From: Solobacterium sp.
GTDB taxonomy: Bacteria; Bacillota_I; Bacilli_A; Erysipelotrichales; Erysipelotrichaceae
Reading direction: 5' to 3'
Assembly: GCA_017512555.1 (NCBI GenBank)
Contig: JAFWFE010000011.1
Location: 1 to 64,000 of the forward strand
DNA: 64,000 bases
Part shown: positions 17,617 to 27,484 of the stretch, piece after piece
How the letters are laid out: every line of letters starts with the position of its first letter
Position numbering within the stretch: position 1 is the stretch's first letter
Notes under the pieces: model-generated
Database searches by the model: none
The model's input: the letters and a program-made list of their open reading frames with translations, nothing else
Told to the model about the DNA's origin: nothing
Position numbers and translations under genes: made by a program

Positions 17617-18898
17617 ATTCATCCTTCATCTCTTTCAGGATAGCCAGGGATTGCGGAGCATACGCATCCTTGCGTTCTTTTTTCTTTACGTTTTCTTTCA
17701 GGCTCATAATACCGAAATTGGCATTCATCGGCTGGAAGTTCTCCTTGGACGCATGAGATACATAGTAGGACATCGCCCCGATCATCGTATACGGACCCGG
17801 GCAGAACATCTTCTGTCCCTTCAGATAACGTGCCATATTGATGCCTGCCAGTAATCCGCTGGCTGTGCTTTCCACATAGCCCTCCACACCGGTAATCTGT
17901 CCGGCAAAAAACAGATCTTCGCGTAACCGGCACTGGTAGCTTTCATCCAGGCACTGCGGCGAGTTGATATAGGAGTTTCTGTGCATGACCCCGTAGCGGA
18001 TGATTTCTGCGTGTTCCAGTCCCGGAATCATATGGATGATCTCTTTCTGGGCAGGCCATGTCAGATGCGTCTGGAAACCAACGAGATTGAACGCGGATGC
18101 GACTGCGTCTTCTTTCCGCAGCTGTACGACCGCGTACGGACGTTTACCATCTTTTTCCAGCCCTACAGGCTTCATCGGGCCGAACAGTAACGTCTGTCTG
18201 CCACGTTTGGCCATGACTTCAAAAGGCATACATCCTTCAAAGTAGACTTCTTTCTCAAATGCCTTGATCGGTACGGTATCCGCGTTGATCACCGCATCAT
18301 AAAAATGTTCGAATTCTTCTTTATCCATCGGGCAGTTGACGTAATCTGCCGTGCCCTTGTCGTAACGTGATTTCCAGTAGGCCTTGGTAAAATCTATGGA
18401 TTCCGCAGTAACGATCGGAGCTTCCGCATCATAAAAGTAACAGTATTGTTCCTGCAGTAATTCCTTGATTGAATTCATCAGATCATCCGAAGTCAGAGGA
18501 CCTGTCGCAATAATCACCGGTCCCTCCGGAATCTTTTTCTGTTCTTCTTCCACAACTTCAATTAACGGATGAGAACGGATAACCTGTGTCACCGCATCCG
18601 AGAACTTATGACGATCTACCGCCAGAGCGCTTCCTGCCGGCACCTGGTGTTCATCTGCCTTGGCCATGATCAAAGAGTCAAGAAATCGCATTTCTTCCTT
18701 AAGCAGACCACAGGCATTGTTTAAAGCATTGGAACGCAGTGAATTCGAACATACCAGTTCCGCAAACTGATCAGACGCATGCGCCGGAGATTTTTTCTTC
18801 GGCTTCATCTCCACCAGCTTTACCGGAATTCCGCGTTTTGCGAGCTGCCAGGCTGCTTCACATCCTGCAAGACCGGCGCCGACTACCGTAACGATCAT
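17606..18898 (-). CDS. trmFO: Folate/FAD-dependent tRNA (uracil-54-C5)-methyltransferase
   Basis: Makes ribothymidine at tRNA position 54 with methylene-tetrahydrofolate. The N-terminal FAD motif is [38 protein letters not shown] and [10 protein letters not shown] are family signatures. 430 aa, usual length. Start overlaps the topA stop by 4 bp; the stop overlaps the xerC start. Standard topA-trmFO-xerC operon. Confidence 0.97.
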   Translation of the reverse strand: MIVTVVGAGLAGCEAAWQLAKRGIPVKLVEMKPKKKSPAHASDQFAELVCSNSLRSNALNNACGLLKEEMRFLDSLIMAKADEHQVPAGSALAVDRHKFSDAVTQVIRSHPLIEVVEEEQKKIPEGPVIIATGPLTSDDLMNSIKELLQEQYCYFYDAEAPIVTAESIDFTKAYWKSRYDKGTADYVNCPMDKEEFEHFYDAVINADTVPIKAFEKEVYFEGCMPFEVMAKRGRQTLLFGPMKPVGLEKDGKRPYAVVQLRKEDAVASAFNLVGFQTHLTWPAQKEIIHMIPGLEHAEIIRYGVMHRNSYINSPQCLDESYQCRLREDLFFAGQITGVEGYVESTASGLLAGINMARYLKGQKMFCPGPYTMIGAMSYYVSHASKENFQPMNANFGIMSLKENVKKKERKDAYAPQSLAILKEMKDEYEL

Positions 18899-20940
18899 GA
18901 TCTGCGGCTGCCTCTTCTTGATGTACGTCTGCGTGTAGCTGTAGTCTTGGCTTCAATCGGCTCCCCTTCTACAGTCTCCATATGACGGCATTTCGGGAAA
19001 TTGGAACAGCCGAGGAAGTATGTACCGTAGCGGCTCTTCCGCTTCAGCAATTCACCGCCGCAGTCCGGACAGATCTTTCCGGTAGGTTCAGCCTTCTCCT
19101 TGGTTTCGTCCTCCAACTGACGTGTATATCTGCACTTCGGGAAGTTTCCGCAGGAGATGAACTTACCGAAACGTCCGGTACGATAGACTAATTCTCCGCC
19201 GCATTCCGGGCAGATCTCCCCGGTCTTCTCGGGCTGGATCTTCTCCATATTCTCATACGCTTTGGTTAACAAAGGCGTAAACTTATCCCAGAAGTTCTGC
19301 AGTACGTTGACTTCATCCGCGTTTCCTTCCGCGATATCATCCAGCTTGTTTTCCATCTGCGCGGTATATTTCACGTTGATGATACTGGAAAAGAATTCAT
19401 CTAGTTTCTCTACGGTCAGTTTCCCCTGTTCAGTCGGGAAAAATACCTTGGTCTTACCGGAAGCGGAGGATTTCTCCAGGGAACAATATCCTCTCTCCTG
19501 GATCGTATCGATAATCATCGCATAGGTAGAAGGTCTTCCGATTCCCTCTTCTTCCATCTGACGGATCAGTCTGGCTTCGGTATATCTTGCGGGTGGTTCG
19601 GTAAAGTGCTGATTGCATTTCAGTTCGGCAGCAGTCAGTTCTTCTCCCTGGCTCAGCATCGGCAGGATGATATCCTTACTGGAGTCATACTCTCCGTAGA
19701 CTTTCAGCCATCCGTCAAATACCATACGGCTTCCGGTCGCGGTAAAGTCATAGATTCCCTGGGTCAGGGTCACACCGGCACTGTTATAACGGGCAGGAGC
19801 CATCAGAGAGGCCAGAGCTCTGGCATAGATCAGTTTATATAAGCGATACTGTTCGCTGGTCAGGTGGCTCTTGATCTTCTCCGGATGATGATTAATGTTG
19901 GTCGGGCGGATCGCTTCGTGGGCATCCTGGGCATTGACATCATTACTGACACGGTAATATCCCAGATACGGCTTGCCGAATTCCTGTGTGATATATGCCT
20001 GCGCGGAACGTACATAGACATCGGATAAACGTGTACTGTCGGTACGCATATAGGTGATCAGACCTTCTTCACCGTTGCCTACATCTACGCCTTCATAGAG
20101 TCTCTGTGCCACAGCCATGGTTCTCTTGGCGGAGAAGCCGAGTTTTGTGGAAGCTTCCTGCTGGAGTGTAGAAGTAATAAAGGGCTTGAAGGCGGCGCGT
20201 TTTCTCTCTGCTTCCTTGACTTCGCTGACCGTGAAAGGCCCCTGACATTCGTCGTAGACTTTCCGGGCTTCTTCCCCGGTATGCAGTTCTGCTTTTTCCC
20301 CGTTGATTCTGGCCAGGGATGCTTCAAATACGGTACCGTCCTTGACAAACTTACCGTCAATTGTCCAGTATTCTTCCGGTGTAAATGCTTCGATCTCCTT
20401 TTCTCTTTCCACGATCAGTTTCAAAGCTACGGATTGTACACGTCCGGCAGATTTGGATTTGATCTTGCTGTTCAGTAACTTGGATAACTTAAAACCGATA
20501 ATACGGTCCAGAATACGTCTGGTTTCCTGAGAATGGACCAGATCCATATCTATCGCACGAGGATGTTCAAAAGCTTCCTTGACAGCGTTCTGGGTAATTT
20601 CGTGAAACGTGACACGATCTGCCTCTGTCTCGGACAATCCCAGTTCGTCTGCCAGGTGCCAGGAAATCGCTTCTCCTTCACGGTCCGGGTCGGTTGCCAG
20701 ATAGACACTGTCTGCCTTAGCTGCTCTCTTCTTCAGGTCATTGACGACATCGGTCTTATCCTTGGATACTTCATATGTCGGATGAAAACCATTCTCGACA
20801 TCAACACCCAGTCCGTCCTTACCCTTGATTGCCAGATCACGGATATGACCCTTGCTGGATACGACCGTATAGTCATTCCCTAAATATTTCTGAATCGTCT
20901 TCGATTTGGAAGGTGATTCTACAATTACCAGTTTCTTCAT
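18895..20940 (-). CDS. topA: DNA topoisomerase I
   Basis: Type IA topoisomerase that relaxes negative supercoils. The TOPRIM domain starts the protein ([12 protein letters not shown]...DPDREGEA), the catalytic Tyr is in [11 protein letters not shown], and two C-terminal zinc ribbons (CPECGG...CGNFPKC and CPDCGG...CSNFPKC) precede a basic tail of Arg/Ser ([12 protein letters not shown]). 681 aa. First gene of the topA-trmFO-xerC run; dprA lies 40 bp upstream. Confidence 0.97.
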   Translation of the reverse strand: MKKLVIVESPSKSKTIQKYLGNDYTVVSSKGHIRDLAIKGKDGLGVDVENGFHPTYEVSKDKTDVVNDLKKRAAKADSVYLATDPDREGEAISWHLADELGLSETEADRVTFHEITQNAVKEAFEHPRAIDMDLVHSQETRRILDRIIGFKLSKLLNSKIKSKSAGRVQSVALKLIVEREKEIEAFTPEEYWTIDGKFVKDGTVFEASLARINGEKAELHTGEEARKVYDECQGPFTVSEVKEAERKRAAFKPFITSTLQQEASTKLGFSAKRTMAVAQRLYEGVDVGNGEEGLITYMRTDSTRLSDVYVRSAQAYITQEFGKPYLGYYRVSNDVNAQDAHEAIRPTNINHHPEKIKSHLTSEQYRLYKLIYARALASLMAPARYNSAGVTLTQGIYDFTATGSRMVFDGWLKVYGEYDSSKDIILPMLSQGEELTAAELKCNQHFTEPPARYTEARLIRQMEEEGIGRPSTYAMIIDTIQERGYCSLEKSSASGKTKVFFPTEQGKLTVEKLDEFFSSIINVKYTAQMENKLDDIAEGNADEVNVLQNFWDKFTPLLTKAYENMEKIQPEKTGEICPECGGELVYRTGRFGKFISCGNFPKCRYTRQLEDETKEKAEPTGKICPDCGGELLKRKSRYGTYFLGCSNFPKCRHMETVEGEPIEAKTTATRRRTSRRGSRRS

Positions 20941-20980
20941 AATTACCTCTTCAGTAAACAGATTATAGGATATCTTATCT

Positions 20981-21733
20981 TTATATTCTTTGACAAGACC
21001 CTAAATCTTCAAGTTGTGCAAAATCATACAGGATCATGGCTCCCTGTGAAATCAGTTTATTACACCCTTCCCCCGCTTCAGACATGAACGGATGCGGTAC
21101 ACAATAGACATCCTTACTGAGATTGATTGCTTCGTTGACCGTATGCATCGTACCGCTTTTACAGGCCGCCTGGGTAACGATCACTGCCTTCCCCAATGCC
21201 GCAAGGATACGGTTGCGCCAGGGAAAGTGTTTCTTACGTACACCGGTATCCGGCGGATATTCACTGAGAATCAGATGATCACGCATGGCTCTGTACAGAT
21301 CACGATTCTCTTTGGGATATTGTACGCTGAGACTGCTGCCGATAACACCGATCGTCTTTCCTCCGCAGCGTATAGCCGTATGATGCACCAGCGCATCCAC
21401 ACCTTTGGCCAATCCCGAGATCATGACATAATCCAGACATAATCTTGTGGTAATATCTCTTGTGACCTGAATACCATAGTCATCGGGATTCCGTGAACCT
21501 ACGACTGTGATTCCATCCTTTTTTAATAATGACGTGTCTCCCTGATAATAGATGACCCACGGAGGAAAACGTAGTTCTTTCAGCGTCTGAGGATAGATTT
21601 CGTCATAGATGGTAAAGTAAGATGCCTGTGGTACTGAACCAGGCTTTTCATGGTTTCGTACAGCTTCTGCAATCCTTGTCCAGTCTCCTTCGTATTTCAG
21701 TGAATAAGATGCCAGTATTTCTTGTCTGTTCAT
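20981..21733 (-). CDS. dprA: DNA-processing protein DprA (short form)
   Basis: Loads RecA on incoming single-stranded DNA in natural transformation. Rossmann-like core with VVGSRNPDDYG, SGLAKGVDALVHH, GVIGSSLSVQYP and SGTMHTVNEAI. About 250 aa: it lacks the C-terminal winged-helix domain of longer DprA proteins and has only a short N-terminal part. The ATG at 21733 follows GGAGG; the longer frame to 21757 has no such site. Upstream is rnhB behind a terminator. In B. subtilis and relatives dprA likewise lies upstream of topA. Confidence 0.95.
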   Translation of the reverse strand: MNRQEILASYSLKYEGDWTRIAEAVRNHEKPGSVPQASYFTIYDEIYPQTLKELRFPPWVIYYQGDTSLLKKDGITVVGSRNPDDYGIQVTRDITTRLCLDYVMISGLAKGVDALVHHTAIRCGGKTIGVIGSSLSVQYPKENRDLYRAMRDHLILSEYPPDTGVRKKHFPWRNRILAALGKAVIVTQAACKSGTMHTVNEAINLSKDVYCVPHPFMSEAGEGCNKLISQGAMILYDFAQLEDLGSCQRI

Positions 21734-21759
21734 AATACCTCCATACATCTTATACACGG

Positions 21760-21786
21760 AAATAAAAGAACTCCCTGAGGAGTTCA
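21760..21786 (-). terminator. Terminator overlapping the rnhB stop codon
   Basis: GAACTCC / GGAGTTC with a 4-base loop followed by TTTTATTT on the minus strand. The 5' base of the stem overlaps the rnhB TGA at 21784-21786, so the stop codon lies at the edge of the hairpin. Confidence 0.85.
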
Positions 21787-22401
21787 GAATAAAGTTTGTT
21801 GTCTGGCGGCGACAGGCCCATAGCTGCGTCTGTGGATCGGTGTAATACCCAGACGGTCAATTGCTTCCAGGTGTTCCTTTGTCGGATATCCCTTGTGTTT
21901 CGCAAAGCCGTAACCAGGATAGATTTTATCGTATTCCACCATCAGACGGTCTCTGGTGACTTTGGCAAGGATGGAAGCTGCCGCAATCGATACACTCTTC
22001 TGGTCACCTTTTACCAGCGGGATCACTGTCTTATCCATCTCCAGAGGCATGGCATCGGTGAGGACGATCTCTGCGGGTAAATCACCCGCAATCTCCAGCA
22101 TACTCTTCTGGGTTGCCCGGTAGATGTTCAGACGGTCGATTTCTTCCGGTTCCACCAGTTTGATTTCATAGTACAGCGCATCTTCCAGGATCCAGTCAAA
22201 GAGTTCTTCCCGCTTTTTCTCCGTCAGTGCCTTGGAGTCATAGATCAGCGGGTTTTCATCCCCGATTTCGAAGACGACACCGGCAACACATAGAGGACCT
22301 GCCAAAGGACCTCTTCCGGCCTCATCAATACCGACGATATACTTGTGTTCCTGCCAGAACTGGTGTTCATACTCATTCGGACAGATCTTGTTCTTTTTCA
22401 T
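21784..22401 (-). CDS. rnhB: Ribonuclease HII
   Basis: Removes RNA from RNA-DNA hybrids and single ribonucleotides from DNA. Motifs: GIDEAGRGPLAG (Asp-Glu pair), LTDAMPLE and the later catalytic Asp in VTRDRLMVEYD. 205 aa. Its start lies 29 bp inside the end of rbgA, so translation is probably coupled. The rbgA-rnhB order is standard in Bacillota. Confidence 0.96.
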   Translation of the reverse strand: MKKNKICPNEYEHQFWQEHKYIVGIDEAGRGPLAGPLCVAGVVFEIGDENPLIYDSKALTEKKREELFDWILEDALYYEIKLVEPEEIDRLNIYRATQKSMLEIAGDLPAEIVLTDAMPLEMDKTVIPLVKGDQKSVSIAAASILAKVTRDRLMVEYDKIYPGYGFAKHKGYPTKEHLEAIDRLGITPIHRRSYGPVAARQQTLF

Positions 22402-23257
22402 CTGTATTCTCCAGTGTCAGCCTGCCGGTCTTTCCCCGGCGGAATTCACGCAGGAAGAGGATTGCGGCTCTCTCTTCATCCGGAAGATCGTTTTCTTTCC
22501 GGAGATTCCGGCTTTCGGCGATCTTTTTCAGTTTATCTTCACGGGAGGATTGTTCATCCATACCGTATTCTTTCTCCAAGGTTCCGGGATACAGATGACA
22601 GATCTCATCGATCGTTACTCCGGTGATTTCCTTCAAGTCAAGAATATCTTCCTTGATGGCTCCGGTCGCAGCCAGAAATACCGCTGTCTTATGATCATCG
22701 AACTTAGGCCACAGTACACCTGGTGTATCCAGGATATCCAGTGTCTTACCGCAATGGATCCAGGATAAAGAGCGGGTTACACCAGGTTTATCTTCGGTCT
22801 TGGCGACAGACTTACCGGCAATCCGGTTGATCATCGTACTCTTTCCGGAATTGGGTATACCGCACACCATGGCGCGCATGGCCCTGGGACGTATACCTCT
22901 GGAAATCATTTTCCGGCGTTTTGGTTCGGTCAGCTTCATACAGGCATCGATGATTTGTTTCTTCGCTGTAGAGTCATGTGCCAGATCCAATGCCAGCACA
23001 TCCTGAGAATCTGATTTCAGTGCCCTTATCCACTCCTGGGTCTTTTCCGGATCTGCGAGATCTGCCTTCGATAAAATGATCATCCGCGGACGTTCTCCGA
23101 TCAGCTGATCCAATACCGGATTCTTACTAGCACGGGGGATCCTGGCATCCCGGATCTCAATGACCATATCGGCCGCTTTGAGGTGTTCTGCCATATCTCT
23201 CCTGGCTTTCTCCATATGCCCCGGATACCAGTTTATCGTTGTCTTATTCTCACTCAT
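22373..23257 (-). CDS. rbgA: Ribosome biogenesis GTPase RbgA (YlqF)
   Basis: Circularly permuted GTPase needed for late 50S assembly. The G4 motif LSKADL comes first, then G1 GIPNSGKST, then G3 DTPGVLWPKF; a C-terminal RNA-binding region follows. 294 aa. It starts 4 bp after the lepB stop and runs into rnhB. Confidence 0.96.
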   Translation of the reverse strand: MSENKTTINWYPGHMEKARRDMAEHLKAADMVIEIRDARIPRASKNPVLDQLIGERPRMIILSKADLADPEKTQEWIRALKSDSQDVLALDLAHDSTAKKQIIDACMKLTEPKRRKMISRGIRPRAMRAMVCGIPNSGKSTMINRIAGKSVAKTEDKPGVTRSLSWIHCGKTLDILDTPGVLWPKFDDHKTAVFLAATGAIKEDILDLKEITGVTIDEICHLYPGTLEKEYGMDEQSSREDKLKKIAESRNLRKENDLPDEERAAILFLREFRRGKTGRLTLENTDEKEQDLSE

Positions 23258-23261
23258 GAAA

Positions 23262-23795
23262 TTACCAGTTTACCACACCAAAATATTGAAACGGATACAG
23301 GATCAGAATTCCCTTACCGGAGACCTGTGACTGTTTGAACGGTCCGTAATACCGGGAATCCTTACTCACAGGACGATTATCTCCCAGACAGAAATACTCG
23401 TTATCCTTCAGTGTAAATGCCGGGATATCATTGGTAACGATTCCCTCAGCCAGGAAAGGTTCTTCTGTCACTGTACCATTGATATACAGTTTTCCTTCTT
23501 TATACTCCACGGTTTCTCCGGGCAGACCAATGAGTCTCTTCACCAGGTACTCTTTTGGTTCATCCAGACGCAGGATCACGATATCAAAGCGTTCGGCACC
23601 ACTTATACGATAACCAATCGTATTGGAGAAACCTACCGAACCAGGCTGTAATGTCGGGAACATGGATGAACCCTGTACCTGTACGGGACGAACAATAAAC
23701 GTAGCCGTAACGAAAAATACCGCAAAACTCCAGAACAGGGTCTTGAAGAAATCGCCGACATCACTTTCTGTAGATTTTTTGTTTTCTTTTGTCAT
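23262..23795 (-). CDS. lepB: Signal peptidase I
   Basis: Cleaves Sec signal peptides at the outer face of the membrane. One N-terminal membrane helix (residues about 20-40), catalytic Ser in GSSMFPTL and Lys in YLVKRLIGLPGE, and box E GDNRPVSKDSR. About 177 aa from the ATG at 23795, which follows GATAGGA; a TTG at 23810 is less likely. It sits between rplS and rbgA. Confidence 0.95.
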   Translation of the reverse strand: MTKENKKSTESDVGDFFKTLFWSFAVFFVTATFIVRPVQVQGSSMFPTLQPGSVGFSNTIGYRISGAERFDIVILRLDEPKEYLVKRLIGLPGETVEYKEGKLYINGTVTEEPFLAEGIVTNDIPAFTLKDNEYFCLGDNRPVSKDSRYYGPFKQSQVSGKGILILYPFQYFGVVNW

Positions 23796-23844
23796 AATCC
23801 TATCATACAAAATATAAGCCCTGTCTGAACAGGGCTCTTTTTCA

Positions 23845-24198
23845 TTACTTCTTACGATCTTCTTTAATACGCGCGTTCTTCGCGGACAGACCTCTTAAGT
23901 ATGTCAGTTTAGCTCTGCGTACTTTACCACGACGGGCAACTTCAATGTGATCGATGATCGGTGAATGTACCGGGAATGTTCTTTCTACGCCGATACCGCC
24001 GGAAATCTTTCTGACTGTGAAGGAAGCGCCGATACCGCCGTTATTTCTGGCAATGACAACACCCTCAAACATCTGAATACGGGACTTTTCGCCTTCTTTG
24101 ATACGTACATACACTTTAACTGTGTCCCCTGCCTTGAAATTCGGGACATCATTACGCATCTGTTCCTTTGTGATTTTTTCTACCAAATCCAATTTCAT
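23845..24198 (-). CDS. rplS: 50S ribosomal protein L19
   Basis: Large-subunit protein at the subunit interface. Conserved [25 protein letters not shown] and the basic end [13 protein letters not shown]; 117 aa. Start preceded by AAGGAG. In many Bacillota it directly follows trmD; here trmD ends 5 kb away and rplS has its own strong promoter. Confidence 0.98.
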   Translation of the reverse strand: MKLDLVEKITKEQMRNDVPNFKAGDTVKVYVRIKEGEKSRIQMFEGVVIARNNGGIGASFTVRKISGGIGVERTFPVHSPIIDHIEVARRGKVRRAKLTYLRGLSAKNARIKEDRKK

Positions 24199-24278
24199 CT
24201 TTCTTCTCCTTTTACCAATTGATCAACTGCTCTTAGCCAAGTATGCCAGCGGAACAGAGACGCACATAGTGCCTAAAG

Positions 24279-24307
24279 ATAATAGCACAGATTATCGGAT
24301 AGAACAA
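24279..24307 (-). promoter_or_regulatory. Promoter of rplS
   Basis: TTGTTC (24307-24302), 17-base spacer, TATTAT (24284-24279) with an upstream TGn. Transcription would start about 75 bases before the coding region. The leader contains GTGC/GCAC and CTCT/AGAG complementary patches that might form an L19-type regulatory hairpin; this part is weak. Confidence 0.7.
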
Positions 24308-24424
24308 GAAGAAATTACAGGTCTTTGTATGACGGTGTACCACGTGTAATCCAAACCGGCAATATCGGGGAAGCCTGTCACAAAACGATAACAAATCATC
24401 TCATTTAGTATACATTCAATATTA

Positions 24425-24453
24425 TTGTTTAACACTATTATTCGAAGTAAAAT
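24425..24453 (+). promoter_or_regulatory. Promoter of the QueC-like / APC permease pair
   Basis: TTGTTT (24425-24430), 17-base spacer, TAAAAT (24448-24453). The transcript would have a leader of about 33 bases with AAGGAG at 24482-24487. Divergent from the rplS promoter; the 294-bp region between the two start codons shows no gene. Confidence 0.7.
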
Positions 24454-24492
24454 AAATACAATCCTATCAAGGTGCTTTAATAAGGAGAAAAA

Positions 24493-25284
24493 ATGGAATC
24501 ACAAAATCAGAACACAAGACATTCCGTGACATTACTATGGTCCGGAGGATGGGACGGCACATTCCGATTACTGCAGCTTTGTCAGAATGACATCACGATT
24601 CAGCCTGTTTATGTAACCGATTCGGATCGTTCTAGTACAGAAATCGAAAAGCAGCGGATCGATGAGATCCTGAAGATTTGCAGGGAAAGGTTTCCCGCGG
24701 AAATCAGAGATGTGACATTCTATGATAAAAATTGGATACTTGAAACATGTAAAGATGAACAAATATCTTCCTCTTTCCGGCATCTGAGAAAAACTTATAA
24801 TCTCGGAAGCCAGTATGAATGGTTTGCCCTGCTTACCAGATATCTTGATCAGAAAATGGAGTGCGGTGTCGTTCACCAGTATCACGGCAAGGTAGAAGAA
24901 GCCATTGATCATGAAGGTACTATGGAATTGATCCAGGGGGATTTCCTGCCGGGACGGTATCACGTTCTTCCGAAAGAAGATCAAACGAGTGCCTATGATG
25001 TCTTCGGCAATCTGATCTTTCCGATTATCCGTCTTACCAAAAAAGATGAAGAAAACATTGCCCGTGATAACGGATGGATGGATATCATGAACCTGAGCTG
25101 GTTCTGTCACACTCCGATCCATGGAGAACCCTGTGGTGTGTGCGGACCATGTGAAGATGCGATGAATACCGGAATGGAATGGCGTCTTCCGGCTGCCGCA
25201 AAACGCCGGTACAAATACCGCAAACTCATCCGCTTCTGTAAAAGAATCAAAAACCGCATATTAAGAACGAGAAAAACAGTATGA
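24493..25284 (+). CDS. QueC-like PP-loop ATP-pyrophosphatase of unknown substrate
   Basis: Adenine-nucleotide alpha-hydrolase fold protein related to QueC (7-cyano-7-deazaguanine synthase). The PP-loop SGGWDG is at residues 17-22, and a four-Cys zinc-type cluster lies near the C-terminus (Cys205, Cys214, Cys217, Cys220; CGVCGPC). QueC joins ammonia to a carboxylate with ATP and then makes a nitrile. 263 aa, longer than QueC (about 220), with a basic tail of Arg/Lys. No queD, queE, queF or folE is in the window. It overlaps the APC permease gene by 4 bp, so the two form one unit. Function unknown; an ATP-dependent amidation or nitrile-forming reaction on a transported acid is conceivable. Confidence 0.75.
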   Translation: MESQNQNTRHSVTLLWSGGWDGTFRLLQLCQNDITIQPVYVTDSDRSSTEIEKQRIDEILKICRERFPAEIRDVTFYDKNWILETCKDEQISSSFRHLRKTYNLGSQYEWFALLTRYLDQKMECGVVHQYHGKVEEAIDHEGTMELIQGDFLPGRYHVLPKEDQTSAYDVFGNLIFPIIRLTKKDEENIARDNGWMDIMNLSWFCHTPIHGEPCGVCGPCEDAMNTGMEWRLPAAAKRRYKYRKLIRFCKRIKNRILRTRKTV

Positions 25285-26693
25285 CAAAACAAAACGAAAT
25301 TAAACTCGAGAAGAAACTCTCACCAGTGGATGTCTGGTCACTGGCTCTTGGATGTATCATTGGCTGGGGCGCATTTGTAATGCCAGGAAATACGTTTCTG
25401 GTAAAAGCCGGTCCGTTGGGAACAGCGATTGCCATGACTATCGCCGCTGTCATCATGATCATTATCGCTTTTAACTACAATTATATGATCCGGAAATATC
25501 CGGTTGCCGGAGGTGAGTTTACTTTTACCAAACAGGCATTTGGAAAAACACACGCGTTTATTTGTTCCTGGTTTCTTGGTCTATCCTATCTGGCTATTGT
25601 CCCTCTGAATGCTACAGCGCTGGCTCTGATCGGCAGAAATCTGATGAATAACATCTTTCAGATCGGGTTCCACTACTCAGTAGCCGGCTATGATATCTAT
25701 TTCGGTGAGATCCTGCTGGCAGCTTTTGCTCTGCTGTTGTTCGCCTTTCTGAGTATCCGAGGCGTCAAATTCACAGGCATATTACAAACCGGACTTGTCT
25801 TTGCCTTGGTCGGAGGTGTGTTGATCATAACGACCGCTGCCCTGTTGAATCCCAACGTTTCTCTTTTTGGTATTACTCCTGGTTTTCAGCCGGATATTCC
25901 ACCATTGAGCGGAATCCTTGCGGTAGTGGCGGTAGCTCCCTGGGCATTCGTTGGCTTTGATACAATTCCCCAGGCTGCGGAAGAGTTTAACTTCTCCCCT
26001 TCCAAAACCGTGTTTATCATGATTCTTTCCATCATCTTCGGTGCTGGTGTCTATATTGTTTTGAACACGGTGACAGCTGCCGTTATCCCTGCCGGGTATG
26101 CGGACTGGGCGGAATATATCCGTGATCTTCCCAACTTGAATGGTATGATGAGTCTTCCGACATTCCATGCCGGATACCAGCTGCTGGGAAACTGGGGTGT
26201 ATTTTTCCTTGGACTCGCGGTGACCGGTGCAATCCTCTCCGGTATTATGGGTTTCTACATGGCAACCAGTCGTCTGTTATACTCCATGGCAAAGGAAAAT
26301 GTTTTACCTTCATGGTTTGGCAGACTAAATACACTTCACCGAACACCCTCAAACGCGATCCTGTTTATCCTGCTCATTTCCCTGGCAGCGCCTTTTTTTG
26401 GCAGAACAGCGCTTGGCTGGATCGTTGATATGTCTTCCATCGGTGCCGCAATCGGATATGGCTATACTTCCCTTTCCGCATACAAGTTTGCCAAGGCAGA
26501 AAACAAGAAAAATATCATGATAACAGGAATTCTGGGAACGATTCTGTCACTGGTATTTGTTGTTCTCCTTCTGGTTCCGATTCCCATGTTTAACTGTTTC
26601 CTGGGTAAAGAATCCTATATTTGTCTGATCATCTGGATCATTCTTGGTGCACTATTCTATACATACACCGCAAAAGCATCTACCGGAAAATAA
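25281..26693 (+). CDS. APC-superfamily amino acid permease
   Basis: Secondary transporter with about 12 membrane helices, 470 aa. The first helix carries the APC substrate motif (GCIIGWGAFVMPG), and PVAGGEFTFTKQAFG, PWAFVGFDTIPQAAEE and ATSRLLYSMAKENVLP are typical amino-acid/polyamine permease segments. The start overlaps the QueC-like stop by 4 bp (ATGA), giving translational coupling. The substrate cannot be read from sequence. The partnership suggests it carries the substrate or product of the QueC-like enzyme. Confidence 0.9.
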   Translation: MTKQNEIKLEKKLSPVDVWSLALGCIIGWGAFVMPGNTFLVKAGPLGTAIAMTIAAVIMIIIAFNYNYMIRKYPVAGGEFTFTKQAFGKTHAFICSWFLGLSYLAIVPLNATALALIGRNLMNNIFQIGFHYSVAGYDIYFGEILLAAFALLLFAFLSIRGVKFTGILQTGLVFALVGGVLIITTAALLNPNVSLFGITPGFQPDIPPLSGILAVVAVAPWAFVGFDTIPQAAEEFNFSPSKTVFIMILSIIFGAGVYIVLNTVTAAVIPAGYADWAEYIRDLPNLNGMMSLPTFHAGYQLLGNWGVFFLGLAVTGAILSGIMGFYMATSRLLYSMAKENVLPSWFGRLNTLHRTPSNAILFILLISLAAPFFGRTALGWIVDMSSIGAAIGYGYTSLSAYKFAKAENKKNIMITGILGTILSLVFVVLLLVPIPMFNCFLGKESYICLIIWIILGALFYTYTAKASTGK

Positions 26694-26715
26694 TAACCTG
26701 AAGTATCATCGGATT

Positions 26716-26748
26716 AAAAAACTTGAGATTTCACTTCTCAAGTTTTTT
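26716..26748. terminator. Bidirectional terminator between the two convergent accessory operons
   Basis: ACTTGAGA / TCTCAAGT stem with a 7-base loop, flanked by six As on the left and six Ts on the right. It can end the APC permease transcript (plus) and the ComB-like transcript (minus). Confidence 0.9.
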
Positions 26749-26785
26749 ATTATCCAACTCTGTCTGCTCTTTTATGTTTTTTTAT

Positions 26786-27484
26786 TCATTGGTCAAAGAA
26801 TACAGCCCGGTTAATCAGTATATTTCCTTCCTTTTCGCAACGTATCACAAAGTCAAAGATATCTCTCTTGATGCACATCCAGAAGTCTCCTTCCGGGAAC
26901 CGGTACTGTTCTTCCGGACGGAAGAATTTCTTTCCTTCCTGGTATCTCAAGTTTAATAACTGTTCATCAATATCCGGGATTGGATCACTGACCAGCAGAC
27001 TGCGCAGATATTCCGCACATAAGACATCTTCTTCCGTATCCTTCTCTCCAGCCAGTCCCATAGCCACCAGAGAGACAATTTCCGGATTACGCTGACGGAT
27101 GTATTCTGCCGTAGCTTTGGCATTCACAAAGCTGCCTGTAAGAATCTCCCGGGCACGTACGGCACGCATGATTCCCTGGGTACCTGCGCTGGTCGAGTGG
27201 ATCATCGTACGGTGCGCAAAAGACAGAGATTCCACGGAAGATGGTGAATTGCCGTAATCACAGCCTTCCACCTTGATTCCCTGCCGTTCTCCAAAGAGAA
27301 GATACTCCGGATGTGCCTGTTTCATCGCAAATGCCTGATCCAGGGCTGCTACAGGATAGATCTTCTCTGCACCTTGGGAGAATAAATACGCTTCCAGGGT
27401 GAATGCCCGGAAAACATCAATGATCACGGTCAGACCGGAAGCCTGTTCCGCACCTTCCAGTAAATGCAGGATCTGTATCTTCAT
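26786..27484 (-). CDS. ComB-like 2-phosphosulfolactate phosphatase family protein
   Basis: Member of the ComB family (PF04029), whose named member hydrolyses 2-phosphosulfolactate in coenzyme M and sulfolactate synthesis. Seen: VIIDVFRAFTLEAYL, GERQGIKVEGCDYGNSP and HSTSAGTQGI, matching the family's conserved blocks; 232 aa. Its start overlaps the stop of the second trmD gene by 4 bp. No other sulfonate genes are in the window, so the real substrate may differ. Last gene of the unknown-TrmD-ComB unit. Confidence 0.8.
   Translation of the reverse strand: MKIQILHLLEGAEQASGLTVIIDVFRAFTLEAYLFSQGAEKIYPVAALDQAFAMKQAHPEYLLFGERQGIKVEGCDYGNSPSSVESLSFAHRTMIHSTSAGTQGIMRAVRAREILTGSFVNAKATAEYIRQRNPEIVSLVAMGLAGEKDTEEDVLCAEYLRSLLVSDPIPDIDEQLLNLRYQEGKKFFRPEEQYRFPEGDFWMCIKRDIFDFVIRCEKEGNILINRAVFFDQ

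Noticed and set aside
24200-24492. Hidden small gene or riboswitch between rplS and the QueC-like gene, such as a preQ1 aptamer
   Set aside because: The region is explained by two divergent promoters; the QueC-like leader is only about 33 bases and A-rich, with no preQ1-type hairpin and tail that I can see.
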